From assembly GCA_029203125.1 (NCBI GenBank), contig CP119317.1, forward strand, positions 3,286,001 through 3,350,000: a stretch of DNA of 64,000 bases, read 5' to 3'. Positions 50,717 to 60,199 of this stretch are shown one piece after another. Position 1 is the first letter of the stretch. Every line of letters begins with the position of its first letter. The translations under genes were made by a program, and so were the position numbers. Below the pieces are notes generated by a model. The model saw only the letters and a program-made list of their open reading frames with translations. It was not told where the DNA came from and ran no database searches. The stretch is from Candidatus Cohnella colombiensis. GTDB lineage: Bacteria > Bacillota > Bacilli > Paenibacillales > Paenibacillaceae.

Positions 50717-53422
50717 TTAATGAATTGTTATCGTCTTTGTTTTCCCTACCCAGCCTACTTTCTGGCCAAGCTGTTCGGAGATCACTCTCACAGGAACATA
50801 CACACTGTTTTTCACAAGAATTGGTGGTGTGAGCACAGACTTACGTACGCCATTAACGACCATATCATTGCGTCCTACCCACAACTCTAGCATTGTATCT
50901 CCACGGAGTACGGTTACCTTCTTCTCCGTGTTGTTCCAAGATACCTCTGCACCTAATCGATCAGCTACGAACCGAAGCGGAAGATAATTTGTGTTCGTAC
51001 CTGCTTGCATGAACGGTGCACCGGGTAATGTGACCTCGGTACCATCTACGGTCGCTTTTTTGTCTCCAACCTTCATAACAATCGTTGGGTGATATACACT
51101 GATAGATTGTGGCGGATATTGCAACGATATGTTATCAAAAGCAATTTCCCCTTGCTTTTCACGCTCATCCTGATCTTCTTCCAAGCTCACGACATACAGC
51201 TTCGTCAACTTCGCTGGACCTTTAAGGCCAGCTGTCGCGAGATCTACTCGAATATTTTTCCAACCTGTCCAATCAATTTGGTTTGCAATCGTAAGATATA
51301 CAATTTTTCCATTCGCATCGAGTGCTTCCGCTCTCAGCCAATTCATGCTCTTATCTCCCAACACGTCGAGAGTCATCGAGCCCGGATTCCCATTAATCGC
51401 AATGCCTGCTCCGTTGTTAATCATCGCATACGCATAGCGCTTGCCCGCCCCCACATTAAAGTCATACGTGAGCGAGAGTACCTTGGACGACTCACGACCG
51501 GTAACACCCGTTGCAATCGTTGCTGTTCCTAACGTCTGTGCAGGTGCACCTTGGAAGCTAAAACTGTTACTGGATTGTTCAAAATTTTCCAACAACGTCT
51601 CTGTACCTGGAGATAATACCGCTACCGATCCAAATCCGTCATATCGTGCAATCGCATAGCCTGCGATGATATTATTTTTTACATTGTTTACATTCAGCTT
51701 CCCGTTGTTCATCGAACCCGTGAACCCTTTAAACTCCCACGTAATAGACTCAGCAGGAACGGAGAGCTCTCGACCATCCGTTAATATCGCCTTTACTGGC
51801 ATCGAGATTACGCCACCCGCTTGAAGTAACGCTGTGCTAGGCTCCACGATTAATTGTTGAATCTGACTTCCGCTTACAACTTCAAGTGGCAAAGAAGCAG
51901 TTGCGCTTCCTGAACTTACGTTAAGTGTAGTCTTTCCTGGAACTGACACTTGGAGAATACCATTCTGGAACTGTCCTAACGAATCGACCAAGTCCCAGCT
52001 TGGCGTTAATCCAGTGGGATCAATCGGATTGTAATAGGTATCGTACGCTTTAAGAGAGTAGGACGCCTGCTGACCGATGAAAAGCGTTTGTGGTCCACTT
52101 GCAGTAATTCCCTTGATCTCGCCTTTCGGCGCAGTCGAATAGACACCAATTCCGTTGGCTACGAGACGCTGAGTTACGCCATAAAAGGTCGGATGAGTGA
52201 GCGCAAGTTGGAACTCTCCAAGCGGCCGCGAAACCATCGTTGTCGATCCGCCACCATCCAAGTTTACCGCCTTCCAAATTCCTAACTCTAGTAGCATCTG
52301 CTGGAGTTCCTTTAACGAGACCCCTTCACGTGTACCGTTCTCTTCAACCGTAATTAGATAAGCGGTGTTACCGTCCTTCGAATAACCAACTGCAGTTCTT
52401 GCACGGTCAGCATAACCACTAAGCCCATTAATGTCACGCGTGAAATTCGCTGCTACACCGTTATCCAATAAGAGTGTGTGTCCGCTGACCATCATTTTTA
52501 GATCGCCTTCTGCATAAACCTTCTGTGTGGTTTGAGATTGCAGTTGATATTGCTTCGTGACTTGATCTCCGACTTTCAGGTGATCTTTAATGAATTTGCC
52601 AGAATCTCTATTGTAATGCCCACGCAAAATATACCCATTCGTTGGAATCGGCGTCGTAATCTGTGTTTTGTCTGATACTTCAGTAACGACATCATTAATA
52701 ATCAATGCCTCTGTAGGCAATGTCGCGCTATTCTTCGGACGTTCCGTCGCTGTCCAATCACTCGTGTAAATGAATAAACCATTCACATGGCTATAGGCAT
52801 TGTCCGGTTCTGTGCGATAAGCAGACTTGTTCATCCCCGTGAGCTCGAACTGCGCTCCATCTGCTGCAGTAACTTTGCCTGAGAAATTGAATTGATCTAT
52901 GAGCGCCTTATTGTCCTTAGTGACCGCAAAAGCGTACATCCCCTTAAGCTGACTTGTACTGACCATAAAGCTGCCAGATCTAATTTGCGCACCCATCGGC
53001 GCACCTTCCGATATCGATCCCGTTGAGAATACGTCGCCATTAATACCTGCAACTGCGCCTGTTTCCTTCGCCATGCTCATGACGGATTGTTTTGTCGTGA
53101 CACTTCCACCTTTGCCACTCATCGCATCGAGACTAACATAAGGGTTTGTAAGATCAATTTCAATAAAGCGAAGCATCTCTGTTGCCTTCGTGCTGTCTGA
53201 GGGTACCCAAGCATAGGTAAATTGGCGCGCACCAGAAGTGACGATCGTTTCGGATTGCTTAACGAGTTTATAAGTGACGGCTTGTGTAGTTGACGTCGTG
53301 GCCGCATAAGCGACTGTGGATGGGAGCCCGATTATTGAAGGGCCTACATTCAATGGAGTTGCTAGTACGAGAACACCTGCGATAACTGGAATCCAAATCT
53401 TTGAACTTTTCTTTGGTTGCAT
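50717..53422 (-). CDS. Secreted phosphodiester glycosidase-like protein with C-terminal stalk domains
   Basis: The 901-residue protein has a signal peptide (KIWIPVIAGVLVLATPLNVG, cleavage near AYAA at about 41). An NAGPA-type phosphodiester glycosidase domain follows (VAGINGDVFSTGSISEGAPM at about 125; WKAVNLDGGGSTTMVSRP at about 400). Then come Ig-like stretches (GITASGPQTLFIGQQASYSL), a carbohydrate-binding-like beta domain (about 600-760), and two copper-amine-oxidase N-terminal type stalk domains at the C-terminus (NYLPLRFVADRLGAEVSW, VYVPVRVISEQLGQKVGW). It may release sugars linked through phosphodiesters, such as those of wall polymers. AGGAGAT precedes the ATG. Confidence 0.85.
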   Translation of the reverse strand: MQPKKSSKIWIPVIAGVLVLATPLNVGPSIIGLPSTVAYAATTSTTQAVTYKLVKQSETIVTSGARQFTYAWVPSDSTKATEMLRFIEIDLTNPYVSLDAMSGKGGSVTTKQSVMSMAKETGAVAGINGDVFSTGSISEGAPMGAQIRSGSFMVSTSQLKGMYAFAVTKDNKALIDQFNFSGKVTAADGAQFELTGMNKSAYRTEPDNAYSHVNGLFIYTSDWTATERPKNSATLPTEALIINDVVTEVSDKTQITTPIPTNGYILRGHYNRDSGKFIKDHLKVGDQVTKQYQLQSQTTQKVYAEGDLKMMVSGHTLLLDNGVAANFTRDINGLSGYADRARTAVGYSKDGNTAYLITVEENGTREGVSLKELQQMLLELGIWKAVNLDGGGSTTMVSRPLGEFQLALTHPTFYGVTQRLVANGIGVYSTAPKGEIKGITASGPQTLFIGQQASYSLKAYDTYYNPIDPTGLTPSWDLVDSLGQFQNGILQVSVPGKTTLNVSSGSATASLPLEVVSGSQIQQLIVEPSTALLQAGGVISMPVKAILTDGRELSVPAESITWEFKGFTGSMNNGKLNVNNVKNNIIAGYAIARYDGFGSVAVLSPGTETLLENFEQSSNSFSFQGAPAQTLGTATIATGVTGRESSKVLSLTYDFNVGAGKRYAYAMINNGAGIAINGNPGSMTLDVLGDKSMNWLRAEALDANGKIVYLTIANQIDWTGWKNIRVDLATAGLKGPAKLTKLYVVSLEEDQDEREKQGEIAFDNISLQYPPQSISVYHPTIVMKVGDKKATVDGTEVTLPGAPFMQAGTNTNYLPLRFVADRLGAEVSWNNTEKKVTVLRGDTMLELWVGRNDMVVNGVRKSVLTPPILVKNSVYVPVRVISEQLGQKVGWVGKTKTITIH

Positions 53423-53460
53423 ATTTTCTATCTCCTGTGAATCTATTTAGTATGGGTTGT

Positions 53461-53484
53461 ATCGAAAGCGTCACAGCTTTCGAT
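53461..53484 (-). promoter_or_regulatory. Hairpin in the leader of the phosphodiester glycosidase gene
   Basis: A perfect 9-bp stem ATCGAAAGC/GCTTTCGAT with a six-base loop, about 40 bases before the ATG. No T run follows, so it is not a terminator; it may protect the leader or bind a regulator. Confidence 0.4.
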
Positions 53485-53562
53485 TCGCCTATATTAATAG
53501 ACTCTAAAATAGTAGAAAAGTTACAAAGAAATTTGTAGTAAAAGATAGAGTGGGGGTTCGAC

Positions 53563-53602
53563 ACAAAAATTGGGTTCGGCGATTAGTCACCGAACCCAAT
53601 TT
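53563..53602 (-). terminator. Terminator after the YjbR-like gene
   Basis: A 16-bp stem AAATTGGGTTCGGTGA with TCGCCGAACCCAATTT (one wobble) and loop CTAA, then TTTTGTG on the minus strand, beginning 2 bases after the stop. Confidence 0.88.
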
Positions 53603-53604
53603 AC

Positions 53605-53970
53605 TTATCCGTTATTGCCAAACAACTCCATTCGCTCGCTCTTCGTCAACTTATTGACGACTAAACGATAGGACTGCTCTAGCATCGCTTCGAATTCTGC
53701 ATCGGACACAGCTCCATTGAGCAGAACTGTGTTCCAATGCTTCTTGTTCATGTGATATCCAGGTATGACTGTACCTGGATATTGCTGACGAAGCAACCAT
53801 GCTTCTTCAGGATCTACCTTCAAATTCACACTTTCTATTCCGTTCCTAACTCCGAGTAGCGCGAACATCTTCGAACCTACATAAAGCACCGGAGTTTGAG
53901 CATCGAATGGATAACGCAGTGAGGTAGCAGTCTTAGCTAAACTGAGTGCGATTACTATTGTATGATTCAT
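53605..53970 (-). CDS. MmcQ/YjbR-family protein
   Basis: A 121-residue protein of the CyaY-like-fold MmcQ/YjbR group: SLRYPFDAQTPVLYVGSKMFALLGV, VNLKVDPEEAWLLRQQYPG and VIPGYHMNKKHWNTVLLNG are its signatures. Members are often annotated as DNA-binding, but function is unproven. It overlaps the stop of the surface-protein gene (ATGA) and has no own ribosome binding site, so expression must depend on coupling. That pairing with a 1,455-residue surface protein is odd, because the two seem functionally unrelated. Confidence 0.85.
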   Translation of the reverse strand: MNHTIVIALSLAKTATSLRYPFDAQTPVLYVGSKMFALLGVRNGIESVNLKVDPEEAWLLRQQYPGTVIPGYHMNKKHWNTVLLNGAVSDAEFEAMLEQSYRLVVNKLTKSERMELFGNNG

Positions 53971-56900
53971 AGAAAATTAACATACTTTAGGAATCTCTCT
54001 AGCATGACAGCTGCCTCAGCTCTTGTTGCATTGCTCTTCGGACTAATCGTTGTTGCAGTCGTACCCTTGATGAGTCCCGCAGACACACTAATGGCTACAC
54101 CATTGCTCGCCCAGCTGCTGATCTTACTCTTATCTTTGAACACATTTAATGCTGAAGTCGAGGCTGAAGTCGTCACACCCGCATAGTTCATTGCGCGTAC
54201 GAACATCGTTGCCATCTCTTCACGCGTGATTGAAGCGTTAGGGCGGAAGTTGCCATCCGTGCCCCCTTCAACGATGCCCGCCTTGCTTACTGCCCCAATG
54301 TAGGCAGCTGATGCATGGCTGGAACCTACATCAAGGAAACGAGCCGCAGTCGTCTTATCCCCATTAAGTCCAAGTCCTCTTGCTATAAATTCCGCAAATT
54401 CGGCTCTTGTTATATTTTTAGTAGGCTGGAACGTCGAACGAGTCGGACCGGATACGATGAACTTATTCGCAAGCATGGTGATACTGCTATTTGCCCAATG
54501 CTTCGTCGTATCTGTGAATGTTGTCTGCTTGCGAATGATAGCATACACACTATTCGACTTACGGAAGAAGTTAACAGTTGCTGTATTGTTCGACGTTTCG
54601 ATCTTTGTTGGTACGAAAGACAACGCTCCTGAATCCGTGTCATATCTTACAACTGCAACTTCACTTGCCTTACCACTGAATGAAGGCAATACAAAAGTCC
54701 GCTTCACATACATATCAAATTCAGTAACTTCTTTTTCCTTCGTTCCTACAACAATGCTAACTTTGAAATCTACTGGAGTAGTCAGAAATTGAGCGCTTTG
54801 AATGTTAACTACTGAAGAAAGCGAAGCATTCTGCGTCTTCTCAATCGTAATGAGCACAGTTGCCGATGTACTCGTTCCCCCTGCCAAATACAACTCTTTA
54901 CTATAATTCACCGCAGTTAATGGGATTGTATATTCCAGATCTCCATATTTGACACGGAATGAGGCATTCGAAACTCTGCTCGAAGCATCCATGAGACTCG
55001 ATATCGGAATACTCACCATCGCCAATGCTTCAGTAGAAGGTACATCGAACGTCAATATCGGATTTTTAATTGCCGTACTTCCCGTTCGGATCGTCTCGTA
55101 AGCAGAAGTCAGCTTCGTACCATCGACTGCATAGCGATAGACTGTACGCCCAGATGAGCTACTCACATATTCTTTCGTAGCAGAAGATGCGGTTACAAAC
55201 TTGAGCCCCCCATTACTATCGCTAACCAAGTAATCAGGGAGTGTAATTCCTGAAATTGTAGAGCCGTTCGTGACGGCGCGATCAGCAAACGCAGCGACCT
55301 GTTGATTCAGGGCATCTTTCAGCGCAACTCCAGTTGCATTGTAGCTGAGCGTTACAGTCTGACCTGTTGTCACCGGCGTCGCTAGCGATATGATAACTTG
55401 TGTGCCCTGCACGCTAACGTAAATCACACTTACAAAGTTGTTGTTCACTTTAGTGTAATATTGCGTTGTGTAAGGAATCGTTGCCGTATTCAACAATCCG
55501 TTATAAGTAAGCGTAATTTGATTGCCTGATGCTGTCGCGTTCAACAACGTTGCGGTTGCCGTACTTGCTACAGTTACTTGATAATTATTGAACGCTAACG
55601 CTTTGTTGCCTGATAAATCATAGATCGCTGTCGTTCCCGGGATATAGGATATATACACACTCGCAGAACCCGCAAGAGATTTGGACAATGTCAGTTCTAC
55701 AACATTATTCGTTACCGTAACCGAATTAATCGTTTGCGCAACACCGCCACTAATTACCGAGAAGTTTGATTTCAAAGGCAATAAAGTCGGTGAGATCCCT
55801 TCATTGAACGTAAGCTTTAAGCTTGTCCCTAATACAACGGCGGATGCAAGCTGCGGTGGCGTGATATCGTTACTATTCTGAATATAAAAGTCCGTGAATG
55901 CTACTGGCCCGTTCCCCGTCAAATCTCGAAGAGGCACAGTGCTCGGCGAATACGAGATCGATACGGAATCTACCGTCGTAGGCACAGAGTTAAGCGTGAA
56001 CATGACCGTTGCACCACTAATCGTGATTGAGCTCGGAGTATACGCATATCCATTCAGTTTAATATAGAATTGTGACAGCGTCGTATTCGACACAGTTTGT
56101 AGCTGTTTATTAAAAGTTAATGTAAGCACACTGCCGGTAAAAACTCCACTCAATGGGCGAGGCAGTGTCGTATCCGAAGTATTCGTTACCTCTTTTGATG
56201 ACAGTAATACTGCACGGTTCCCAGATACATCTTTCACTTGACGACTCGTATCCGTATCCGGCGTGTACGATACTTTCACAACTTGACCAACCGCTACTCC
56301 TGATTGCAATGTAAGTCTGACCGTACTGTCTTTCACTTGCACAACATTGACTTGACGTGGGACATCATTTACCGTCACATAATAATTTCCCGGATAAGGG
56401 ACAGCTAACTCATCTAGAGGTTCATTGTACATAAGTACAATTGTATTGCCATCCATGGAAGCGCTCGTCAGAAGCGGTGCAACAGTATCTGAACCGACTG
56501 TCTGAATCTTCCAACGATAGTCATTCAGAATGCCTGGGAATGGATTTAAAGCCAGGTCAGTAATTGCATCATTCGGGATTCGAATCACGTAAGATTTAGC
56601 CGCCGTCAAACCTACAGCAGTAAACTCCACCTTACGAGCATCGGCGCTATTACGCTTGAGTAGCGCTGTGACTCTTGTTCCCCCGTTTACAGGTTCCAAT
56701 ACCGCTTCTTTCCCTGCATTTACGATAACATCTTCGCTAAATACCATGGTGAATGTATCTGTCGTCTTCACCGCTGTGTATCCTGATGCTGGTATCGTGC
56801 TCATCAGTTCAGGAGGTATATTGTCTGCAGATATTTGAAATCTCCACGTTGTGTAATCAGAATCTGTAATCCCTGCATACCTATTGCCAGCTAAATCAAT

Positions 56901-58334
56901 AATTGCTTCAGTACCAATTTGAACAGCGTATGCTTTATTTTGGACAAAGTTTCCGCAACCTGCATCGGAAGGCGTAATGGTCAATGTATTCGTTCCACCG
57001 CCGACAACTGAACTAGATGTGACAGGTATAGAACAGAAGATGCCACGCGAAGCATCCGCATAGCGAATTACGATCGTACCGCTTCCAGGACGTACAGGCT
57101 CGCTGAACTTCATCACTAATGAGCCGTTCAGCGCAGTGATCGAACTTCCATTCGCAGGCGAGAGACTCGTAACAGTAGGTGGAGTTGAATCGACCGTCGT
57201 AGCCGTTGTGAATTTCCACGATAACGCATCAACAAAGCCTTCATATACAATCCCCGACGTATCTTTGAGCACACCTGGATCGATCAAAATATAATAACCT
57301 GTATTCGCAGTCAGTGTCGTATTAAATGCAATACTCACATTTTTCCCGCTCGTTATCGTTACACGACTCGCATCGGAAGTAGATGTCATATTAAGTGAGC
57401 TCACAGTAACGTTGTCAGACATTCGCTTGAGCTGGATCAACCCCGTTGTGCCCTTGACCATATCAACAGCAAAATTCATTTGTGCAGTAAATGTAGTTAA
57501 TGGTACACTCGCCGAATTTTCCTGTGGAGTCAGCACCGGCTTTAGAATAGCCGAATCCTTCGTCGTAATTGTCCAAGCTGTCGGCACGTATGCATTGCCC
57601 ACAACGTCTACGAAAGCACCGCTTTCCACAACAATTTGATAAGTCGAACCAGAAACGAGTCTTGTCGGTGGGGTAATTGTAATAACCGTCTGATTAGCTC
57701 CATTGATTTCACCACTACCCCTTACCGCAGTAGATAACACTGAAATCACTTGGGTGTCGTTCGTCTCTGTCCTAACAATTCGGATATTACCCGTTGCCGC
57801 AAACACCTTCTCATTGAAGGTTAACTGCAACGTATCTGTTGCCAGCATTGTGCCTCCACTGGCAGGTGTAAGTACCGCTGTTGGCGCTGTGTTATCTGCT
57901 GTGATTACACTAAAATCCCAGGTCGTCGCATTATTAATGCCGGCGAAGCCTACTCCAGCATTGTTCAAAATCGCATTCGCGCTTATTTCCACATAGTAGC
58001 TCATACCCGCTTCAAGCGTGTTGCTAGCAGGTGTTATCACTAATGTATTGGATGGCCCAATCGTAATACGTGAGTCGGTAATAGGCACACTCATTACCGC
58101 TTCGTTCGTGCTTGATTTCTTTATTGCTATCGAACCTAAAGTACCCTTCTTAATTGCTTCATCGAAAGTGAGAGTTAACTTAGCATTTTCCGGAAAATTG
58201 ACATCGTTATCCGCTGGAGAAGAAGACACAATGATCGGACCGTTCGCTGCGGCCGATGGTGCCCCTGCCGCTACAAATAACTGAGCCAGGAGACAGATGA
58301 TTAAAGAAAAGGATAGAGTTCGATATTGGCGCAA
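53967..58334 (-). CDS. Large S-layer-anchored surface protein with Ig-like repeats and three SLH domains
   Basis: The 1,455-residue protein has a signal peptide (LSFSLIICLLAQLFVAAGAP). About five Big_5-like repeats follow (the first with SPADNDVNFPENAKLTLTFD; later SLSPANGSSITALNGSLVMK), then four or more Swm_B-like repeats (VGQVVKVSYTPDTDTSRQV and similar), a non-repeated domain, and three SLH domains in the last 180 residues (TKHWANSSITMLANKFIVSG, ITREEMATMFVRAMN, NATRAEAAVMLERFLKYV). SLH domains bind pyruvylated wall polymer. The start is TTG 58334, 7 bases after GGAGG; a TTG at 58352 precedes that site. It may serve adhesion. Confidence 0.9.
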   Translation of the reverse strand: MRQYRTLSFSLIICLLAQLFVAAGAPSAAANGPIIVSSSPADNDVNFPENAKLTLTFDEAIKKGTLGSIAIKKSSTNEAVMSVPITDSRITIGPSNTLVITPASNTLEAGMSYYVEISANAILNNAGVGFAGINNATTWDFSVITADNTAPTAVLTPASGGTMLATDTLQLTFNEKVFAATGNIRIVRTETNDTQVISVLSTAVRGSGEINGANQTVITITPPTRLVSGSTYQIVVESGAFVDVVGNAYVPTAWTITTKDSAILKPVLTPQENSASVPLTTFTAQMNFAVDMVKGTTGLIQLKRMSDNVTVSSLNMTSTSDASRVTITSGKNVSIAFNTTLTANTGYYILIDPGVLKDTSGIVYEGFVDALSWKFTTATTVDSTPPTVTSLSPANGSSITALNGSLVMKFSEPVRPGSGTIVIRYADASRGIFCSIPVTSSSVVGGGTNTLTITPSDAGCGNFVQNKAYAVQIGTEAIIDLAGNRYAGITDSDYTTWRFQISADNIPPELMSTIPASGYTAVKTTDTFTMVFSEDVIVNAGKEAVLEPVNGGTRVTALLKRNSADARKVEFTAVGLTAAKSYVIRIPNDAITDLALNPFPGILNDYRWKIQTVGSDTVAPLLTSASMDGNTIVLMYNEPLDELAVPYPGNYYVTVNDVPRQVNVVQVKDSTVRLTLQSGVAVGQVVKVSYTPDTDTSRQVKDVSGNRAVLLSSKEVTNTSDTTLPRPLSGVFTGSVLTLTFNKQLQTVSNTTLSQFYIKLNGYAYTPSSITISGATVMFTLNSVPTTVDSVSISYSPSTVPLRDLTGNGPVAFTDFYIQNSNDITPPQLASAVVLGTSLKLTFNEGISPTLLPLKSNFSVISGGVAQTINSVTVTNNVVELTLSKSLAGSASVYISYIPGTTAIYDLSGNKALAFNNYQVTVASTATATLLNATASGNQITLTYNGLLNTATIPYTTQYYTKVNNNFVSVIYVSVQGTQVIISLATPVTTGQTVTLSYNATGVALKDALNQQVAAFADRAVTNGSTISGITLPDYLVSDSNGGLKFVTASSATKEYVSSSSGRTVYRYAVDGTKLTSAYETIRTGSTAIKNPILTFDVPSTEALAMVSIPISSLMDASSRVSNASFRVKYGDLEYTIPLTAVNYSKELYLAGGTSTSATVLITIEKTQNASLSSVVNIQSAQFLTTPVDFKVSIVVGTKEKEVTEFDMYVKRTFVLPSFSGKASEVAVVRYDTDSGALSFVPTKIETSNNTATVNFFRKSNSVYAIIRKQTTFTDTTKHWANSSITMLANKFIVSGPTRSTFQPTKNITRAEFAEFIARGLGLNGDKTTAARFLDVGSSHASAAYIGAVSKAGIVEGGTDGNFRPNASITREEMATMFVRAMNYAGVTTSASTSALNVFKDKSKISSWASNGVAISVSAGLIKGTTATTISPKSNATRAEAAVMLERFLKYVNFL

Positions 58335-58371
58335 AATATTTACCTCCTGCAAGTACAGACTAGTACCTTAT

Positions 58372-58399
58372 ATGTCGGTTTTGAGAGTCCATTTTTTTA
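58372..58399 (-). promoter_or_regulatory. Possible sigma-D promoter of the SLH protein gene
   Basis: TAAA (58396-58399), 16-base spacer and ACCGACAT (58372-58379), six of eight bases of the sigma-D -10. Placement about 40 bases before the TTG is reasonable. Tentative. Confidence 0.3.
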
Positions 58400-58430
58400 G
58401 GGACATTCGACTTATTTCCAAAATGCTGCC

Positions 58431-58463
58431 CAAAAAAAGACCCCCGCTTCTCGCGGAGGCCTT
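58431..58463 (-). terminator. Terminator of metK
   Basis: An 11-bp stem AAGGCCTCCGC/GCGGGGGTCTT (two wobbles), four-base loop and TTTTT tail on the minus strand, 20 bases after the metK stop. Confidence 0.88.
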
Positions 58464-58482
58464 AAAGCTCATCAATATATAA

Positions 58483-59682
58483 TTATAGAGCGCCTTGCTT
58501 CAACGCTTCAACACGATCCAAACGTTCCCAAGGAAGATCGATGTCCGTACGGCCGAAGTGACCATATGCAGCAGTCTGACGATAAATCGGACGACGCAGA
58601 TCAAGCATCTTAATAATGCCTGCAGGACGAAGATCAAAGTTAGCCTTGATCAATTCAACCAATTTCTCTTCGCTTACCTTACCTGTACCATACGTATCTA
58701 CGTTAATAGATACAGGACTAGCAACACCTATTGCATAAGCAAGCTGAATCTCGCATTTGTCTGCAAGACCCGCTGCAACAATGTTTTTCGCAACATAACG
58801 AGCCGCATAAGCTGCAGAACGGTCAACCTTTGTTGGATCCTTACCGGAAAACGCACCGCCACCGTGACGCGCATAACCACCATAAGTATCAACGATGATC
58901 TTACGACCTGTTAGACCCGCATCGCCTTGTGGTCCGCCAATGACGAAACGTCCTGTAGGATTGATGAAAAACTTCGTTTCTGCATCGATCCATTCTTGTG
59001 GAACGACAGGACTAATAACATGCTCGCGAATATCGCGTTGGATTTGCTCCAATGTGATTTCTTCTGCGTGCTGTGTTGAAATAACGATAGTATCCACGCC
59101 CACTGGCTTGCCATCTTCGTATTGAATCGTCACTTGAGTTTTTCCATCCGGACGAAGGTATGCGAGTGTGCCGTCTTTGCGAACTTCAGACAGACGACGC
59201 GACAATCGATGCGCAAGCGCAATCGGAAGCGGCATATATTCAGGCGTTTCGTTCGACGCAAAACCAAACATCAAACCTTGGTCGCCCGCACCGATATCTT
59301 CATTTTCCAGCTGTATATCTTTGCCGTCACGGCTTTCAAGCGCTGCATTCACGCCTTGGGCAATGTCAGCAGATTGTTCATTTAAAGAGGTTAGAACGGC
59401 ACATGTGCTTGAATCGAACCCGTACTTCGCGCGCGTATATCCAATTTCCTTCACCGTGCGACGCACGATTGCAGAGATATCCACATAATCCGCCTTACTA
59501 GTAATTTCACCAATGACAAGAACAAGTCCTGTTGCTACTGAAACCTCACAAGCTACGCGAGCATAAGGATCTTCAGCCAAAAATGCATCAAGCACCGCGT
59601 CAGAAATTTGATCGCATATTTTATCCGGGTGGCCCTCAGTGACCGATTCGGATGTAAATAGATGCCGTCCTTTAATCGACAA
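58483..59682 (-). CDS. metK: S-adenosylmethionine synthase
   Basis: MetK makes S-adenosylmethionine from methionine and ATP; it thus supplies the methyltransferases of this window. The 399-residue protein has [51 protein letters not shown] and [16 protein letters not shown], the substrate-binding and metal motifs. The start is taken as TTG 59682 ([13 protein letters not shown]), 9 bases after GGAGG; the frame stays open upstream through the promoter, so longer versions are wrong. A short leader hairpin precedes it. Confidence 0.97.
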   Translation of the reverse strand: MSIKGRHLFTSESVTEGHPDKICDQISDAVLDAFLAEDPYARVACEVSVATGLVLVIGEITSKADYVDISAIVRRTVKEIGYTRAKYGFDSSTCAVLTSLNEQSADIAQGVNAALESRDGKDIQLENEDIGAGDQGLMFGFASNETPEYMPLPIALAHRLSRRLSEVRKDGTLAYLRPDGKTQVTIQYEDGKPVGVDTIVISTQHAEEITLEQIQRDIREHVISPVVPQEWIDAETKFFINPTGRFVIGGPQGDAGLTGRKIIVDTYGGYARHGGGAFSGKDPTKVDRSAAYAARYVAKNIVAAGLADKCEIQLAYAIGVASPVSINVDTYGTGKVSEEKLVELIKANFDLRPAGIIKMLDLRRPIYRQTAAYGHFGRTDIDLPWERLDRVEALKQGAL

Positions 59683-59712
59683 CGACTTCAACCTCCATAT
59701 ACAGAAAATGAA

Positions 59713-59732
59713 CCTTTTCCGAGTGGAAAAGG
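59713..59732 (-). promoter_or_regulatory. Hairpin in the short metK leader
   Basis: A perfect 8-bp stem CCTTTTCC/GGAAAAGG with loop ACTC, about 30 bases before the start. The whole leader is about 70 bases, too short for an S-box (SAM-I) riboswitch, whose conserved helices I do not see. Confidence 0.5.
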
Positions 59733-59758
59733 CTGATAGGTCAAACCTTCGAATAGTA

Positions 59759-59787
59759 ATGATACCGTAATTGTCGAGGGGTGTCAA
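59759..59787 (-). promoter_or_regulatory. Vegetative promoter of metK
   Basis: Perfect TTGACA (59782-59787), 17-base spacer and TATCAT (59759-59764). Confidence 0.8.
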
Positions 59788-59826
59788 TGAATATCAAGGA
59801 GCGCAAAATTGTTACTTAACCGCTCA

Positions 59827-60090
59827 TTAAACAATCGTTTGTTGTGCTTGTCTTACGAGTCTTTTCGTAATTTCACCACCAACAGAGCCCGCTTGCCGTG
59901 AAGAAAGATCACCATAATATTGTTTCCCCATGGATGCTCCACTTATACTTCCTAATTCGCCAGCAAATTCCGAATCGAAATCTCCAGTAGCGCTATGTCC
60001 AAAGGGTACACCCAACTCCGAAGCGATCTCGAATTTCATTTGATTAAGTGCATTCGCACACTCGGGTACGATCTGTCTACGCTTTGCCAT
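59827..60090 (-). CDS. Small acid-soluble spore protein, alpha/beta type
   Basis: Coats spore DNA and protects it from UV and heat. The 87-residue protein has the two conserved blocks [18 protein letters not shown] (including the germination-protease cleavage site KFEIASE) and [20 protein letters not shown]. It shows that the organism forms endospores. The family is small and highly conserved; the individual paralogue name cannot be given. AAGGAGG lies about 11 bases before the ATG. Confidence 0.96.
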   Translation of the reverse strand: MAKRRQIVPECANALNQMKFEIASELGVPFGHSATGDFDSEFAGELGSISGASMGKQYYGDLSSRQAGSVGGEITKRLVRQAQQTIV

Positions 60091-60104
60091 CTCTACAATA
60101 ACCT

Positions 60105-60151
60105 CCTTGATTGTGATGGCATTAGTATGTGCCTGTCGCTCACAATCAAGG
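60105..60151 (-). promoter_or_regulatory. SASP promoter region with sigma-G -10 inside an inverted repeat
   Basis: CATACTA (60123-60129, minus strand) equals the sigma-G -10 consensus; the -35 is poor. It sits in the centre of a perfect 12-bp inverted repeat, CCTTGATTGTGA and TCACAATCAAGG (60105-60116, 60140-60151), spaced by 23 bases. The right arm overlaps the Shine-Dalgarno sequence. Confidence 0.5.
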
Positions 60152-60199
60152 CGTATAACATATTGGATGTTCGGGGAAAATCAGGATGTCGAATCATCC

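Noticed and set aside
59683..59820. S-box (SAM-I) riboswitch before metK
   Set aside because: Only about 70 bases lie between the promoter and the start, and the conserved S-box helices are missing.
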